Of a DNA stretch of 64,000 nucleotides, positions 17,837 through 26,526 are shown one piece after another. Under the pieces are notes generated by a model, which saw only the letters and a list, made by a program, of their open reading frames with translations, was not told the origin of the DNA and did not search any database. The first letter of the stretch is position 1, and every line of letters begins with the position of its first letter. This DNA comes from Lachnospiraceae bacterium (GTDB lineage Bacteria; Bacillota; Clostridia; Lachnospirales; Lachnospiraceae): positions 108,108-172,107 of the forward strand of contig JAFXQK010000078.1 in assembly GCA_017527205.1 (NCBI GenBank), in the 5' to 3' direction. Made by a program: the position numbers and the translations under genes.

Positions 17837-18092
17837 TTTTATTCTCCATAAACTTGCTAATACCCAACGCACATATTAACATAATTATAGACATTTGACA
17901 ACAAAATAAAAAAGTCAAACTAAAGTGATATTTCGTTATATACTTCTTGTATCTTTTGCCAAAACTTTTGATTGACAGAATCTCATATATCACATTTATT
18001 TATGTAAACACTAACTGCCCCTGGATTTCTTCAGGATTATAACATGGCTTTAGCTTTTTCATTTTGACATATTCCCATCAATCAGCATCTAT

Positions 18093-19394
18093 TTACATAT
18101 CTATTGCATTCTCATCAAGTAAAAAGCGCTCTATTCCAATATAGAGGATGCCATTTTCATCCTTCCAAGGATTGATTCTATCTCCAACGACGACAATTTT
18201 TCTGAATGAATCCGGTATTTTGGTTAATGAATTTATCTCCTGCTTCCGTTTTTCAGGATCAGCAATCGATAATGCTGATTGAATGTAGTAACGCTGATTT
18301 CCACGATTGACGACAAAATCAACTTCCAGTTGAACTCTGGCGCTTTTTCCGTCTCCCTTTTTGAAATTATATTCTACTACTCCAACATCGACATCAAATC
18401 CTCTCCTCACGAGGTCACAGTAGAGCACATTTTCCATGATATGAGTCTCTTCCTGCTGGCGGAATCCAAGTCTTGCGTTTCGCAAACCCACATCAGTAAA
18501 GTAGTACTTTGCAGGGGTCTTAATATATTTTTTCCCTTTCACGTCATATCTCTCCGCTTTAGAAAGGAGAAATGCCTCAGAGAAATATCCAAGATATTTG
18601 TCGATCGTCGCCGATGAAATCTTCACTTGCTTCTCGCTTGCAAAAGTATTGGAAAGCTTCGTTGGATTTGTCAAAGACCCTATCGCAGATGCCACGATAT
18701 TCAGCAAATCTTCCAATACTTCTGTGTCATTCTGGATAGAATGCCTTTCAACTACATCCTTCAGGTAAGTCCTTGTAAATAGGTCTCTTAAATACTGACT
18801 CTTTTGTTCATGTGAATGAAGCGTCAGTGTTACCGGCATTCCTCCATAGGTATAATAATCAATCCAGGCATCATACTTATCACCTTCATATGCTTCATAG
18901 AATTCTGCATAAGAAAGCGGATAGACTCGTATCTCGTCTCCTCGATCCCGGAACTGTGTCAGAATATCTGACGATAGCATTTTTGAATTGCTTCCGGTAA
19001 CATAGACATCCGCATTTTTAATCTTCATCAGTCCAAGAACTACATCAATGAAATTGATCTTTGCAGAAGGATCATTAACATAGGGGTTCTGAATCTCCGA
19101 TACAAACTGAATCTCATCGATTAGAATGTAGTATCGTTTTGTTTTATCCGTAATCTGAGAGCGGATGTATTTATCCAATTCAAATGGGTCTCTGTACTTT
19201 GCATTGGGCAATTCATCTAATGCAATCCCAATAATCTGATCTTCTTCAACCCCTTGTGCATAGAGATATTTTGTGAAGAGTTCGAACAACAGATATGATT
19301 TCCCGCAGCGACGAATTCCAGTCACAATTTTTACTCTTCCGTTGTCCTTCTTTGCAATTAGCTTTTGCAGGTACTCTTTTCGTTCCAGCTCCAT
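18093..19394 (-). CDS. AAA_14/DUF4143 family ATP-binding protein
   Basis: 433 aa. N-terminal AAA domain: Walker A GIRRCGKS at about residue 27, Walker B region YYILIDEIQ at about 100, and VTGSNSKMLSSDI (sensor) at about 145. The C-terminal part (about 210-400, with LEVDFVV and YYIQSALS near 370-385) is the DUF4143 domain with a restriction-endonuclease-like core. Such proteins are widespread in gut Firmicutes and Bacteroides; the function is not established. I favour the ATG at 19394, 8 bases after GGAGG. The gene has its own promoter flanked by two copies of one palindrome (19419-19432, 19496-19511), which suggests repression by a dimeric regulator. Confidence 0.85.
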   Translation of the reverse strand: MELERKEYLQKLIAKKDNGRVKIVTGIRRCGKSYLLFELFTKYLYAQGVEEDQIIGIALDELPNAKYRDPFELDKYIRSQITDKTKRYYILIDEIQFVSEIQNPYVNDPSAKINFIDVVLGLMKIKNADVYVTGSNSKMLSSDILTQFRDRGDEIRVYPLSYAEFYEAYEGDKYDAWIDYYTYGGMPVTLTLHSHEQKSQYLRDLFTRTYLKDVVERHSIQNDTEVLEDLLNIVASAIGSLTNPTKLSNTFASEKQVKISSATIDKYLGYFSEAFLLSKAERYDVKGKKYIKTPAKYYFTDVGLRNARLGFRQQEETHIMENVLYCDLVRRGFDVDVGVVEYNFKKGDGKSARVQLEVDFVVNRGNQRYYIQSALSIADPEKRKQEINSLTKIPDSFRKIVVVGDRINPWKDENGILYIGIERFLLDENAIDM

Positions 19395-19418
19395 CGTCAT
19401 GTCCTCCCGAAAAGTTTC

Positions 19419-19511
19419 TGCGTAAATACGCAATTTTTTGACGAGTATATTATAAGCTGTTTCTTTCGTAAAAGCAAGTGGCACTCGTAAATTTTTTGCG
19501 TATTTACGCAA
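19419..19511 (-). promoter_or_regulatory. Promoter with two flanking palindromic operators
   Basis: Minus-strand promoter TTGCTT (19477-19472), 17-base spacer, TATAAT (19454-19449). The palindrome-like TGCGTAAATACGCA occurs just downstream of the start point at 19419-19432, and again upstream, in the opposite orientation and within a 16-base TTGCGTATTTACGCAA, at 19496-19511. The two copies bracket the promoter like repressor sites. Confidence 0.75.
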
Positions 19512-19541
19512 GAATTTTTCATGAAGAGAGGGGCTGGGGAG

Positions 19542-19917
19542 TTATTTGCCCCACACCGAGTCATCCTCATTGAGCATGTCATTGATCCGATGGACGATGG
19601 TGTCCGCCAGATCGTTGTCATCCCTATAACCCCCACCTCTTCAGCGTCTCTTCCCTCTCCTGCGCTTTACGCTTCGAGACAAAGGATCTCTTGACAACCG
19701 CATTTACTTTTCCGCCAGTTTCTTTTCTCATGATCGTTCGACCCATGCGGTAAATCCATGCCGCAGAAAGAAGAAACCTCCGCCCCTTTAGGAAAGAATA
19801 ATGCGGTACTTTTATCATTAAATCATAGCCGGGAAACAAACCTCTCAAAAAGCTTCTCATCCCGCCATTCTTTTTGTCCGCATTTCTGACATAGTTAACA
19901 GAACAAAAGCATCTATA
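19542..19917 (-). pseudogene. Remnant of nucleotidyltransferase-like protein, frameshifted
   Basis: After an in-frame stop (19918-19920) the minus strand encodes a piece that reads ...GLFPGYDLMIKVPHYSFLKG and ends in a frame stop at 19624; a neighbouring frame continues with ...DLADTIVHRINDMLNEDD and SVWGK to a stop at 19542. Removing one G from the G5 run near 19630 joins both into one sensible protein end (..KRWGYRDD..). The first part resembles the C-terminus of the uncharacterised nucleotidyltransferase family (NTP_transf_5-like; Phe-Pro, then Trp and Arg spacing). No 5' end exists, so this is a decayed gene fragment. The family match is from memory and weak. Confidence 0.5.
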
Positions 19918-19986
19918 TTATGTGAGAACAAAAATCTCCATATGCATAACTCCCATCAGGTTTTTAAATCTCATTTTTTAGAAAAA

Positions 19987-20184
19987 CTATCGTATAACTA
20001 TGTCCAAGATTTTTAGCACTTCTATAGATGCTTCATAATATTTGACAACCGTCTCTATTGAAACGTTAATGCATTCCCCATGGGCGAAATCATTTCGCAA
20101 CTGAACAAGCGAATTGATTTTGTCTTTATATCCACTAGCTTTGATTCTATTATCAAAATCCTCTTTGCGCTTTGATGAAACACT
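19987..20184 (-). pseudogene. C-terminal fragment of a HEPN-domain protein
   Basis: A 65-codon stretch without any start codon, preceded in frame by TAA. It reads as a compact helical end with QLRNDFAHGE, i.e. the R-x4-H motif of HEPN RNases, followed by a regular helix (VSIETVVKYYEASIEVLKIL) and a stop. This matches the C-terminal half of RiboL-PSP-HEPN-type proteins of defence loci. Upstream coding sequence is lost; a frame break at an A-run near 20185 is possible. It supports the view that 18-24 kb is an eroded defence island. Confidence 0.5.
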
Positions 20185-20917
20185 TTAAGATATCGGTCTC
20201 CAAGAACTGGCGCCCCCCTCAGCAGTAGTAAAATTTTTGTGCTGATGTACCTTAGGGAACAAATAACTCGAAAAAAAGAGCGACCTCCAGTTTTATCATT
20301 AAATAATATAGATGTAAAAAGATGTAAATCTCTAAAGCCTTATTCCATAAGGGTTTTCTCACTTCTAACTTTCAAAAGACCCCTCCCTTGGCAATGCATC
20401 TTTTATTCCCAAACAAAAAATCTTTTATTTTCCTCAAAAATATCTTTATTTTTCGATTAATGCATCGTAATGGCCGCTCACATACAACTATTTCGTTTTT
20501 TCTACTTTTTGCTCCAAAGAAGGAAAAGTAGATTTCCATTTTTACATGTCAAACACCATTTCAAAAGATCTTGCCCCTGAATACAGAAGATTTCGCGATC
20601 CTGAGCGGCAGATGTAATCCTTTTCCTCCTACCTTTCTCCATGTATTTCAAAAGATGTCAGTCAAAAAATAACAAAGATGAAGCCCCGTCACCCTCTTCT
20701 TTCTCAATGATTTATAAAAGATGCATTTGCGAAGAACAAAACTTTTTCTTCGAAAGACAAAAAGATGTATGACAAACACACAAAAAAGAGACCATCCAAA
20801 TGATGATCTCTCATGTTAATTCAGGCATTACATTTTAGATATTTTCTCTTGTCTCGAGCTTGTCGTCCTCTCTGAAATTGTTCTGTTCCAACCGTCCATC
20901 AACCATAAGCAGATTGA
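20185..20917. other. AT-rich gene-free region with repeated AAAAGATG motif
   Basis: No coding sequence with ribosome site was recognised. The 8-mer AAAAGATG occurs at 20317, 20650, 20716 and 20760, and inverted at 20397-20404. A perfect 14-base inverted repeat pairs AATGCATCTTTTAT (20393-20406) with ATAAAAGATGCATT (20714-20727). A terminator is at 20782-20811. Just after the toxin stop a 23-codon open stretch (starting at an ATG near 20904) probably has no function. Confidence 0.6.
20782..20811 (-). terminator. Intrinsic terminator downstream of toxin gene
   Basis: Minus strand: AGAGATCATC, short loop, GATGGTCTCT with one mismatch, then six T. Lies about 105 bases after the toxin stop codon. 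Confidence 0.65.
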
Positions 20918-21328
20918 TTACCGTTCCAGGATATCAAGAAGCTCTCGCGGCGTAACAACAAACGGTTCCTTTGGGAAGTGCTTTATATTCCCCGTCACCA
21001 AATAGGCTTCATCGTCACGCTTTTCCAGAACGACCTCGTAAAACGGCAAATCCTTCATGTCAGGAAGAATAATCCCCGATGGTGACGGATTGACCAAAAT
21101 ACCATACTTTTCTATGGCGGAAAGCAGGTAATCAATCGTACCGCCTGCAAACCCAAATTTTTTACGCGACAAAACCTCACGGTATTCCTTTGTAATCACA
21201 TTACTGTAAACTGGAATGATCTCGCCGGTCAGGACCTTGCTCAATACCTGAACCGTAGCCGAATCATCCTTACTTGACAGCAAAGCGGATACGAGCACAT
21301 TGGTATCTATTACCGCATAACAGATCAT
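20918..21328 (-). CDS. PIN-domain toxin of a toxin-antitoxin pair
   Basis: 136 aa. PIN-domain ribonuclease fold: the first acidic residue is in YAVIDTNVLVSAL (Asp at about 8), ITKEYREVL holds the second conserved acidic residue (about 47), and RDDEAYLVTGN the third pair (about 104). This is the set that coordinates Mg2+ for RNA cleavage, in the 'putative toxin-antitoxin system toxin component, PIN family' type. Its start overlaps the last 4 bases of the antitoxin gene (ATGA), which indicates translational coupling. Likely target is RNA; specificity unknown. All key acids are present, so it is probably active. Confidence 0.9.
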   Translation of the reverse strand: MICYAVIDTNVLVSALLSSKDDSATVQVLSKVLTGEIIPVYSNVITKEYREVLSRKKFGFAGGTIDYLLSAIEKYGILVNPSPSGIILPDMKDLPFYEVVLEKRDDEAYLVTGNIKHFPKEPFVVTPRELLDILER

Positions 21329-21624
21329 TCTGCTGCCTCCCTACGTGCAAGATTAATCTCCCTGTTGATATCATCCAGACTCATATCAGAAACGCCGTTA
21401 TCTCTGGCCTGTGCCCGCAAAGCCATAAACGCCTGCAGCGCTCCCTCCCTAGTAATATCTGCCTCCGGTGAAGATATTTCAAACGGTATTTTACGCTCCC
21501 TTACAACAGCCCGTGCAAAAACATTGATTGCCGTGGAAGCGTTCATGCCAAACTCCTGGCATAAGCTGTCGAACTGTCTTTTTAATGCTTCGTCCATGCG
21601 AACGCTAAAAGTTGCCTGTGACAT
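21325..21624 (-). CDS. RelB/DinJ-family antitoxin
   Basis: 99 aa. The N-terminus ATFSVRMDEALKRQFDSLC followed by GMNASTAINVFARAVVRE is the ribbon-helix-helix DNA-binding and dimerisation segment of RelB/DinJ antitoxins; the acidic C-terminal part should bind and block the PIN toxin. Start ATG 21624 is preceded by AAAGGGGG. It is first in the two-gene operon and is expected to autorepress its promoter at 21658-21686. RelB/DinJ paired with a PIN toxin rather than RelE is a mixed pairing, but this combination is known in Firmicutes. Confidence 0.88.
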   Translation of the reverse strand: MSQATFSVRMDEALKRQFDSLCQEFGMNASTAINVFARAVVRERKIPFEISSPEADITREGALQAFMALRAQARDNGVSDMSLDDINREINLARREAAE

Positions 21625-21657
21625 AGGAAAGCCCCCTTTCTTCATATTCTTAATTAT

Positions 21658-21686
21658 AGTATATGTCACAAGGTGCAAAATGTCAA
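21658..21686 (-). promoter_or_regulatory. Promoter of the toxin-antitoxin operon
   Basis: Minus strand TTGACA (21686-21681), 17-base spacer, TATACT (21663-21658). The spacer region contains TGACA/TGTCA half-sites suited to antitoxin binding. Confidence 0.85.
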
Positions 21687-21726
21687 CATTCTGAACACAT
21701 TAGGTTCTTGTACAAGTTTTTTGTGT

Positions 21727-21975
21727 TCATTTGATTAGATGGTAAACAATCCCTGCTCTCATTTGTGTTTTTGTCCGCGAGGATGCTTGAGGACTTTTGC
21801 AAAACTCAAGCAATTTCCTGATATTTTCAGCTTCACCACCAACTTCACCACTACCTTCACCACTAATGCTTAAGTTATTTTTCAATAGCTCCATGTAATG
21901 CTCTGATCTGGCAACCAGGACCACGCTTCCCTGAGTTGCCTTTATCTCCGCAATAGTGCTCCTGCCAGCTCGCAG
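21727..21975 (-). pseudogene. C-terminal fragment of unidentified protein
   Basis: An open stretch continuing directly, in the same frame, after the stop of the AAA_13 gene at 22000. It has no start codon with ribosome site of its own and encodes about 80 residues with a central SGEGSGEVGGE linker followed by NIRKLLEFCKS. The gly/ser-glu linker plus LLEFC segment recalls the winged-helix C-terminus of AlbA_2/RecG-like ATP-binding proteins, but this is only a loose resemblance. It could be the cut end of a gene into which the island was inserted. Confidence 0.35.
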
Positions 21976-21999
21976 GCATCCTTTGTCTATTCCTCTTCC

Positions 22000-24405
22000 C
22001 TATGGTGTTGCTGCTCTTGCCTTAACCTCTTTACACCACGCGTCCAGTGTTGTCTTTACATTCCCTATCCCATATAGATGTCGCAGCACATGTATCGGAT
22101 TCAGTAGATAGATAAAACAAAGGACTTCTTTTGCAGTTCTTTTCTTTTCTGCCTCTGATATCAAGCCAAAGAACCCATAATCCTTCATAGCCTTTACTTG
22201 TTCTTCCTTATGGCTACTTCCGTGCAAAACTAATCTGTACATCAAATTCTCATAGTATGACTGATATTCCGGTTCAGGCAACGAGGCAAGAATCTCCGGA
22301 TCTGTTGAAACTTCTTCAATTCCTTTCTTGTACTGGAATGTTGCGAAGGCTTCAAGTGCCTGACGCATTAGGTTTCCAATGACAAGGTCATGTTCTGCTG
22401 TGTTCCCTTGCCCATAGTCGTAAATCCGCTTGAGAATCTCGGTATATTCCTGACGGTTTTTATACTCAAAAATCTTTATCGCGCCATCAGTAATCTCAAA
22501 TCGATTGAACTTTGGCTTAAGAGCATAACTTTTTCTCTTACAGCAATCAACAATTTCCTCAAACAGCTTGTGGATATCATAGAAGGTCATGAGATCGTGT
22601 GTCATAACTAAAGCCTTTGAAAACTCATTGCCCTCCAAGAATGCACCTAGCTTATATTTGAGAAATGAAAGAATTCCGATGCGGTTCTCCGTATCAAAGC
22701 TGGAAATTGGGTCGTCAATAATAAGCAGATACTCTTTACCATAAACATCCTTCTCTTCCTGACCCTCCATAATCCTGGTAAAGAAATAGCTAAGTCCGAT
22801 GATGTTACGTTCTCCTACAGAAACATCGCACGGGCGCACGCTTTTTCCTCGAGAATACAAACGATATTCACCGTCAGTGTAATCTATCCTCAATCTGTCA
22901 TCAGCAAAAAAGATATATTTTAAGCAGGCATTCATGATATCAAGCGCAAGATGGACATTCTTTCTCTGCGCCTCTAGTTCTTCTACCGCCTTCTTCTTTA
23001 ATTCATAATCTTCCTTTGCATCACCGAACGCCTTTTCAGCCTTTTCATATTCAGCTTGCTGTTTGTCATATTCAACAACCAAATCAATTACATCGTAATA
23101 CGCGATGTGACTGTTAATCTCATTTAGTTTGTCGAGAATAGGACTGGTATTTGTAGCCTTCCTATTAAACTCTATCCTCTCCGCTTCAAGCTTTGTTAAA
23201 TTCTCCGTCAGTTGCTGTATTAGTATTGCAACACCTTGACCAGAAGCCAAAATGGGTTGATAAGGGTTCTCTACCTTCTGTTGGAGCAATTTATTGTTTT
23301 CATGGATTGCTGCATTAATTCTGCCGATTAAATCCACACATGTTTCATGGTTAGACAACGCAGAAAAAGCAGAAATATCAATGATTATTTCATTATATAC
23401 CCAGCCTTCCAACACTTTCTGATGCTCTGCTACGTTTTTTGAAAGAACCTTTTCTATACTTGTGACCAAATTTGTTTTATAATCATCTCTTAATGTCTGA
23501 AAGCAGTAAGGACATTCTTTATTGGTCGGATTTCTAAAGAATGTTGCTTTCTGTAATAGTTCGCCCGCCTTCCCAGATTCGACAAGACCCATAAGGTATT
23601 GTTCCCTCTCTGAAAGCTCCGGTTTTTCAATCTTCTTTGCAAGCAAGGCGCTAATAATTCCATCGTCATATTGATAGTATGATTTCGGCAATATCGGAAC
23701 ATCGTTATCAATCTTTGAAGAACCAGATTTTACAGTTTCCAATGTTTTCATCTGTTCCTCAAATTCTACTAATAACTCAGTCTTCTTCTTTGTTGGCGTA
23801 AGCTTTATAAACTGTTTATATGTTTCGTCGCGAACTGGTGTGTTTTGCCTTGCTCCTTCACGTAACTTTGCATCTCGTCCCGCCCACGCATCATCACCAC
23901 GAAGTGCATTCCCAATTTTCCACAGCCAGTAGGTCGGAGATTTTGGATTACCATGATCCTTATATTCCTTTAACGCAGTCTCTTCCTTTTCATATACGGC
24001 TTTCGCAGAATCTATATCTTTCTCAGCCTGCTCTATTCTCCCGGCCAGATCAGCCGCCTGCCCTAGCATGATAATTGTATCTAGATGGTCCTCTTTGAGT
24101 CTCACCTTTTCATTCACAAAATCCTCGTCGAAAACAAATATCTGCTTTTTCTCGTCATCAGACAGCGTAACCGTATTCCCATCTTTATCAGCAAAAGAAA
24201 CCTGCTTGACGGCTGGCTGAGCTTCCCCCTTGGCTTTTCTAAATGCTCTGGCTATTGTACTTTTCCCGGTGCCATTCCGTCCATAAAGAAGTGCGCCTTT
24301 GACTGTTTTGTAATCCTTACCGTCCCTCGGTTCAAAAAAGGCAAATGGGGTTAATAAGGCAAAATTAGCACCTTGAACTTTTATTGTTGATATATCCCTC
24401 AGCAC
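22000..24405 (-). CDS. AAA_13 family zinc-hook ATPase (PrrC/RloC-like)
   Basis: 801 aa. Walker A GRNGTGKST at about 43, a long coiled-coil middle interrupted by a zinc-hook-like CPYC at about 298, then the ABC signature region (SVGERNIIGLSYFF, about 515) and Walker B LLIIDDPISSFD at about 545. This is the split-ATPase plan of Rad50-like AAA_13 proteins, to which the anticodon nucleases RloC and PrrC belong. The C-terminal 170 residues are helical with an R-L-V-L-H-GSSH segment that might be a nuclease or HEPN-like site; I cannot confirm the PrrC catalytic triad. Start is GTG 24405, 7 bases after GGAG. Base composition is AT-rich compared with the ICE. Presumed phage-defence protein. Confidence 0.75.
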   Translation of the reverse strand: MLRDISTIKVQGANFALLTPFAFFEPRDGKDYKTVKGALLYGRNGTGKSTIARAFRKAKGEAQPAVKQVSFADKDGNTVTLSDDEKKQIFVFDEDFVNEKVRLKEDHLDTIIMLGQAADLAGRIEQAEKDIDSAKAVYEKEETALKEYKDHGNPKSPTYWLWKIGNALRGDDAWAGRDAKLREGARQNTPVRDETYKQFIKLTPTKKKTELLVEFEEQMKTLETVKSGSSKIDNDVPILPKSYYQYDDGIISALLAKKIEKPELSEREQYLMGLVESGKAGELLQKATFFRNPTNKECPYCFQTLRDDYKTNLVTSIEKVLSKNVAEHQKVLEGWVYNEIIIDISAFSALSNHETCVDLIGRINAAIHENNKLLQQKVENPYQPILASGQGVAILIQQLTENLTKLEAERIEFNRKATNTSPILDKLNEINSHIAYYDVIDLVVEYDKQQAEYEKAEKAFGDAKEDYELKKKAVEELEAQRKNVHLALDIMNACLKYIFFADDRLRIDYTDGEYRLYSRGKSVRPCDVSVGERNIIGLSYFFTRIMEGQEEKDVYGKEYLLIIDDPISSFDTENRIGILSFLKYKLGAFLEGNEFSKALVMTHDLMTFYDIHKLFEEIVDCCKRKSYALKPKFNRFEITDGAIKIFEYKNRQEYTEILKRIYDYGQGNTAEHDLVIGNLMRQALEAFATFQYKKGIEEVSTDPEILASLPEPEYQSYYENLMYRLVLHGSSHKEEQVKAMKDYGFFGLISEAEKKRTAKEVLCFIYLLNPIHVLRHLYGIGNVKTTLDAWCKEVKARAATP

Positions 24406-24475
24406 CAACGGTCTCCTTTCTTTACATATGTTACTTTTTACGTAAAATTATACCATGTCCTATGCTTTTCGCCAA

Positions 24476-24516
24476 TATAAAAATCCACTCGAAACCCTTT
24501 GTTTTCCGAGTGGATT
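24476..24516 (-). terminator. Intrinsic terminator after integrase gene
   Basis: Minus strand 10-base perfect stem AATCCACTCG / CGAGTGGATT followed by TTTTTATATT; 24 bases after the integrase stop at 24540. It marks the left end of ICE transcription. Confidence 0.85.
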
Positions 24517-24539
24517 CACACTTTGAAAATTGATTTAGC

Positions 24540-26495
24540 TTATTCTTCCAAAGTCTTCTTTCTTCGTCCCCGTCTCTTAGGCAGCACCACCACGGTCTCC
24601 CCAGGGTTTGCGCTAATGACTGCCTGCTCTGGCGTTTCGATTTGCTCCGTTTTCTTGGGTCTTCCCCTTCGTCTTGGCACCGCAGCCACTTCGGGTTCAC
24701 TGGATGATTCAGCTTGTTCCGTCGCTGGAGACTTATCAGGCTCCTCCCGTTCCGATTCTGCCTCAGTTTCTACTGCCTCGATCTCCTCTGGTTCCTCGGC
24801 TGGTTCTCCTTCCTCCTCAGTCTGGCGCTTTCCTCTCTTCTTTGGAGCCTGCCCTTTCGACAGGTCAAAAATGATTGCCTTCTCCTCCGGGTAGAACATT
24901 CCTTCAAATGAAAGCGCCTCCTTGCTTTCCTCCACGTCGGCCAGCTTCCTTGCCGCACTGATGAGCGCAGGCACCTTTAGAAAGATTGCGTAATTCTGCA
25001 TTTTCTCGTTTTTGCTGAACGGGACGGCATTTTTCGTGTTCTCCGAACAGGGCGTAATGGCGAACAGCCTGGTCGGTGCCTGGATAAGTGCCCTTACGTA
25101 CGACGGAAACCCAAGCTCCTGTGCCGTGGCCTTGTTAAACCTGATGCTTGACGAAGTCAGCGTCATGACAGAATCACCCTTGCTGCGTTCCAGCTCCACC
25201 ACCTCAAAATCCTTAAGAATTCCTTTTTCCGACATTTGTTCTTCCTCCCTTTTATCCATGGCTCCTTCGCCTGAATCTCTTTCTTCCGTTATGCTTTCGT
25301 TCCATCCGTACCGCTGCCCTGCCGACATGAGCCTCGTTAAGGACACGGACTTCCACCCGGCGCTTATCGCTACAAATCCTTTGAGGAACCCCGTCCTTAT
25401 GGGCAGGAGCCGTTGCTGTTCCCGTTTTTTCCACTTTCGCCAGTTCTGCTTGTCCAGCAGTTCCTGGGCCCTGTTCCACGTCTCCCTGCTTACGATGGGG
25501 TCATGGTGGTCCTGAATGAAGTACTGGTCCGCCTCGCCTTCGTTTACCTTGCTCGCGTGTGTCAGGTAATCTATCGTTATGGTCTTTTGCATCAGCACGT
25601 CGCCGCAGTACTTTTCATTTCGAAGGATCCTCTGCACCGAATCGCTTGACCACGGATTTCCCAGCACGGTGGTCAGATTAATGGCATTCAGCCGAATGGC
25701 AATAAGCCGCGGATGCACTCCCTGAATGAAACTCTTGTATATGATCCTTACGATTTCAGCCTCGCTCTGAATGATGACCATGTTCCCGTCATCGTCGGTG
25801 TCATATCCCAAAAGGGCCGCGGTAACGACCTTTTGCGTGCCGTTCCTCATGCGGTTTCTAATGGCCCACCTGATGTTTGCGGAAATGCTTCTTGATTCCT
25901 CCTGCGCAAAGGACGCCATGATTCCGAGCATCATGTCCACCTTTTCGTCCAGGGAACTCAGCCTTTCCTTCTCAAAGTATATTTCTACTGGGCTTTTAAG
26001 AGCCTTCAGGTCCCTGATCGTCGTGATGCAGTCCACCTGGTTTCTGGCGAAACGGCTGATGGACTTTGTCAGCACCATGTCTATCAGTCCCTTCTTACAG
26101 TCCCTGATCATCCTCTTAAATTCTTCCCTGTGCTTTACCTGCGTGCCGCTGATCCCCTTGTCTGCATATATGCCTGCCAGTTCCCATCCGTCGTGCGAGG
26201 AAATGTAATTCGTGTAATGTTCGACCTGCAGCTCATAGCTGGACTCCTGCTCAGCCTCGTCCGTACTGACGCGGCAGTACGCTGCCACCCTTTTGTTTTT
26301 GGGCTCCTCTTCCTTGGCGGGCAATACCTTTTGCGCCGGAATGACCCGAACGTCGTATTCCCTGCTGCTTATGCGTTTTTTCTTCTTTTTCGCCTTTCTT
26401 ACCAGCGCTACGGCCCTTCCTGGCAATGGTACCTCCCCGACTGCCGCCGCGCCGTCAGTTAGCTGCGGATCGTCATCCCCTACTCCCGGTTCCAT
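24540..26495 (-). CDS. Large serine recombinase (candidate ICE integrase) with C-terminal extension and AT-hook-like tail
   Basis: 651 aa. Resolvase domain from about residue 70: AAYCRVSTDE carries the catalytic Ser; SISRFARNQVD holds the conserved Arg residues. A recombinase domain with the WSSDSVQRILRNEKYCGD motif follows (about 270-300). No Cys-rich zinc ribbon is seen; instead, after GFLKGFVAISAGWK comes a domain with FEVVELERSKGDSVMTL (about 430), then an acidic Glu/Ala/Pro stretch and two AT-hook-like motifs RRRGRPKK and KRRGRRKK. It probably excises and integrates the ICE. An internal ATG 25235 with a perfect GGAGG 8 bases upstream could yield the C-terminal 231 residues as a separate protein. 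Start ATG 26495 follows GGGAGGTG; it is divergent from the XRE gene. Confidence 0.85.
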   Translation of the reverse strand: MEPGVGDDDPQLTDGAAAVGEVPLPGRAVALVRKAKKKKKRISSREYDVRVIPAQKVLPAKEEEPKNKRVAAYCRVSTDEAEQESSYELQVEHYTNYISSHDGWELAGIYADKGISGTQVKHREEFKRMIRDCKKGLIDMVLTKSISRFARNQVDCITTIRDLKALKSPVEIYFEKERLSSLDEKVDMMLGIMASFAQEESRSISANIRWAIRNRMRNGTQKVVTAALLGYDTDDDGNMVIIQSEAEIVRIIYKSFIQGVHPRLIAIRLNAINLTTVLGNPWSSDSVQRILRNEKYCGDVLMQKTITIDYLTHASKVNEGEADQYFIQDHHDPIVSRETWNRAQELLDKQNWRKWKKREQQRLLPIRTGFLKGFVAISAGWKSVSLTRLMSAGQRYGWNESITEERDSGEGAMDKREEEQMSEKGILKDFEVVELERSKGDSVMTLTSSSIRFNKATAQELGFPSYVRALIQAPTRLFAITPCSENTKNAVPFSKNEKMQNYAIFLKVPALISAARKLADVEESKEALSFEGMFYPEEKAIIFDLSKGQAPKKRGKRQTEEEGEPAEEPEEIEAVETEAESEREEPDKSPATEQAESSSEPEVAAVPRRRGRPKKTEQIETPEQAVISANPGETVVVLPKRRGRRKKTLEE

Positions 26496-26526
26496 CAATT
26501 CCGTTCACACCTCCCGTTGTTTCCGC

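Noticed and set aside
20239..20460. 73-codon plus-strand open frame in the gene-free region
   Set aside because: AT-rich, no ribosome site, Phe/Leu/Ser-rich composition; likely chance.
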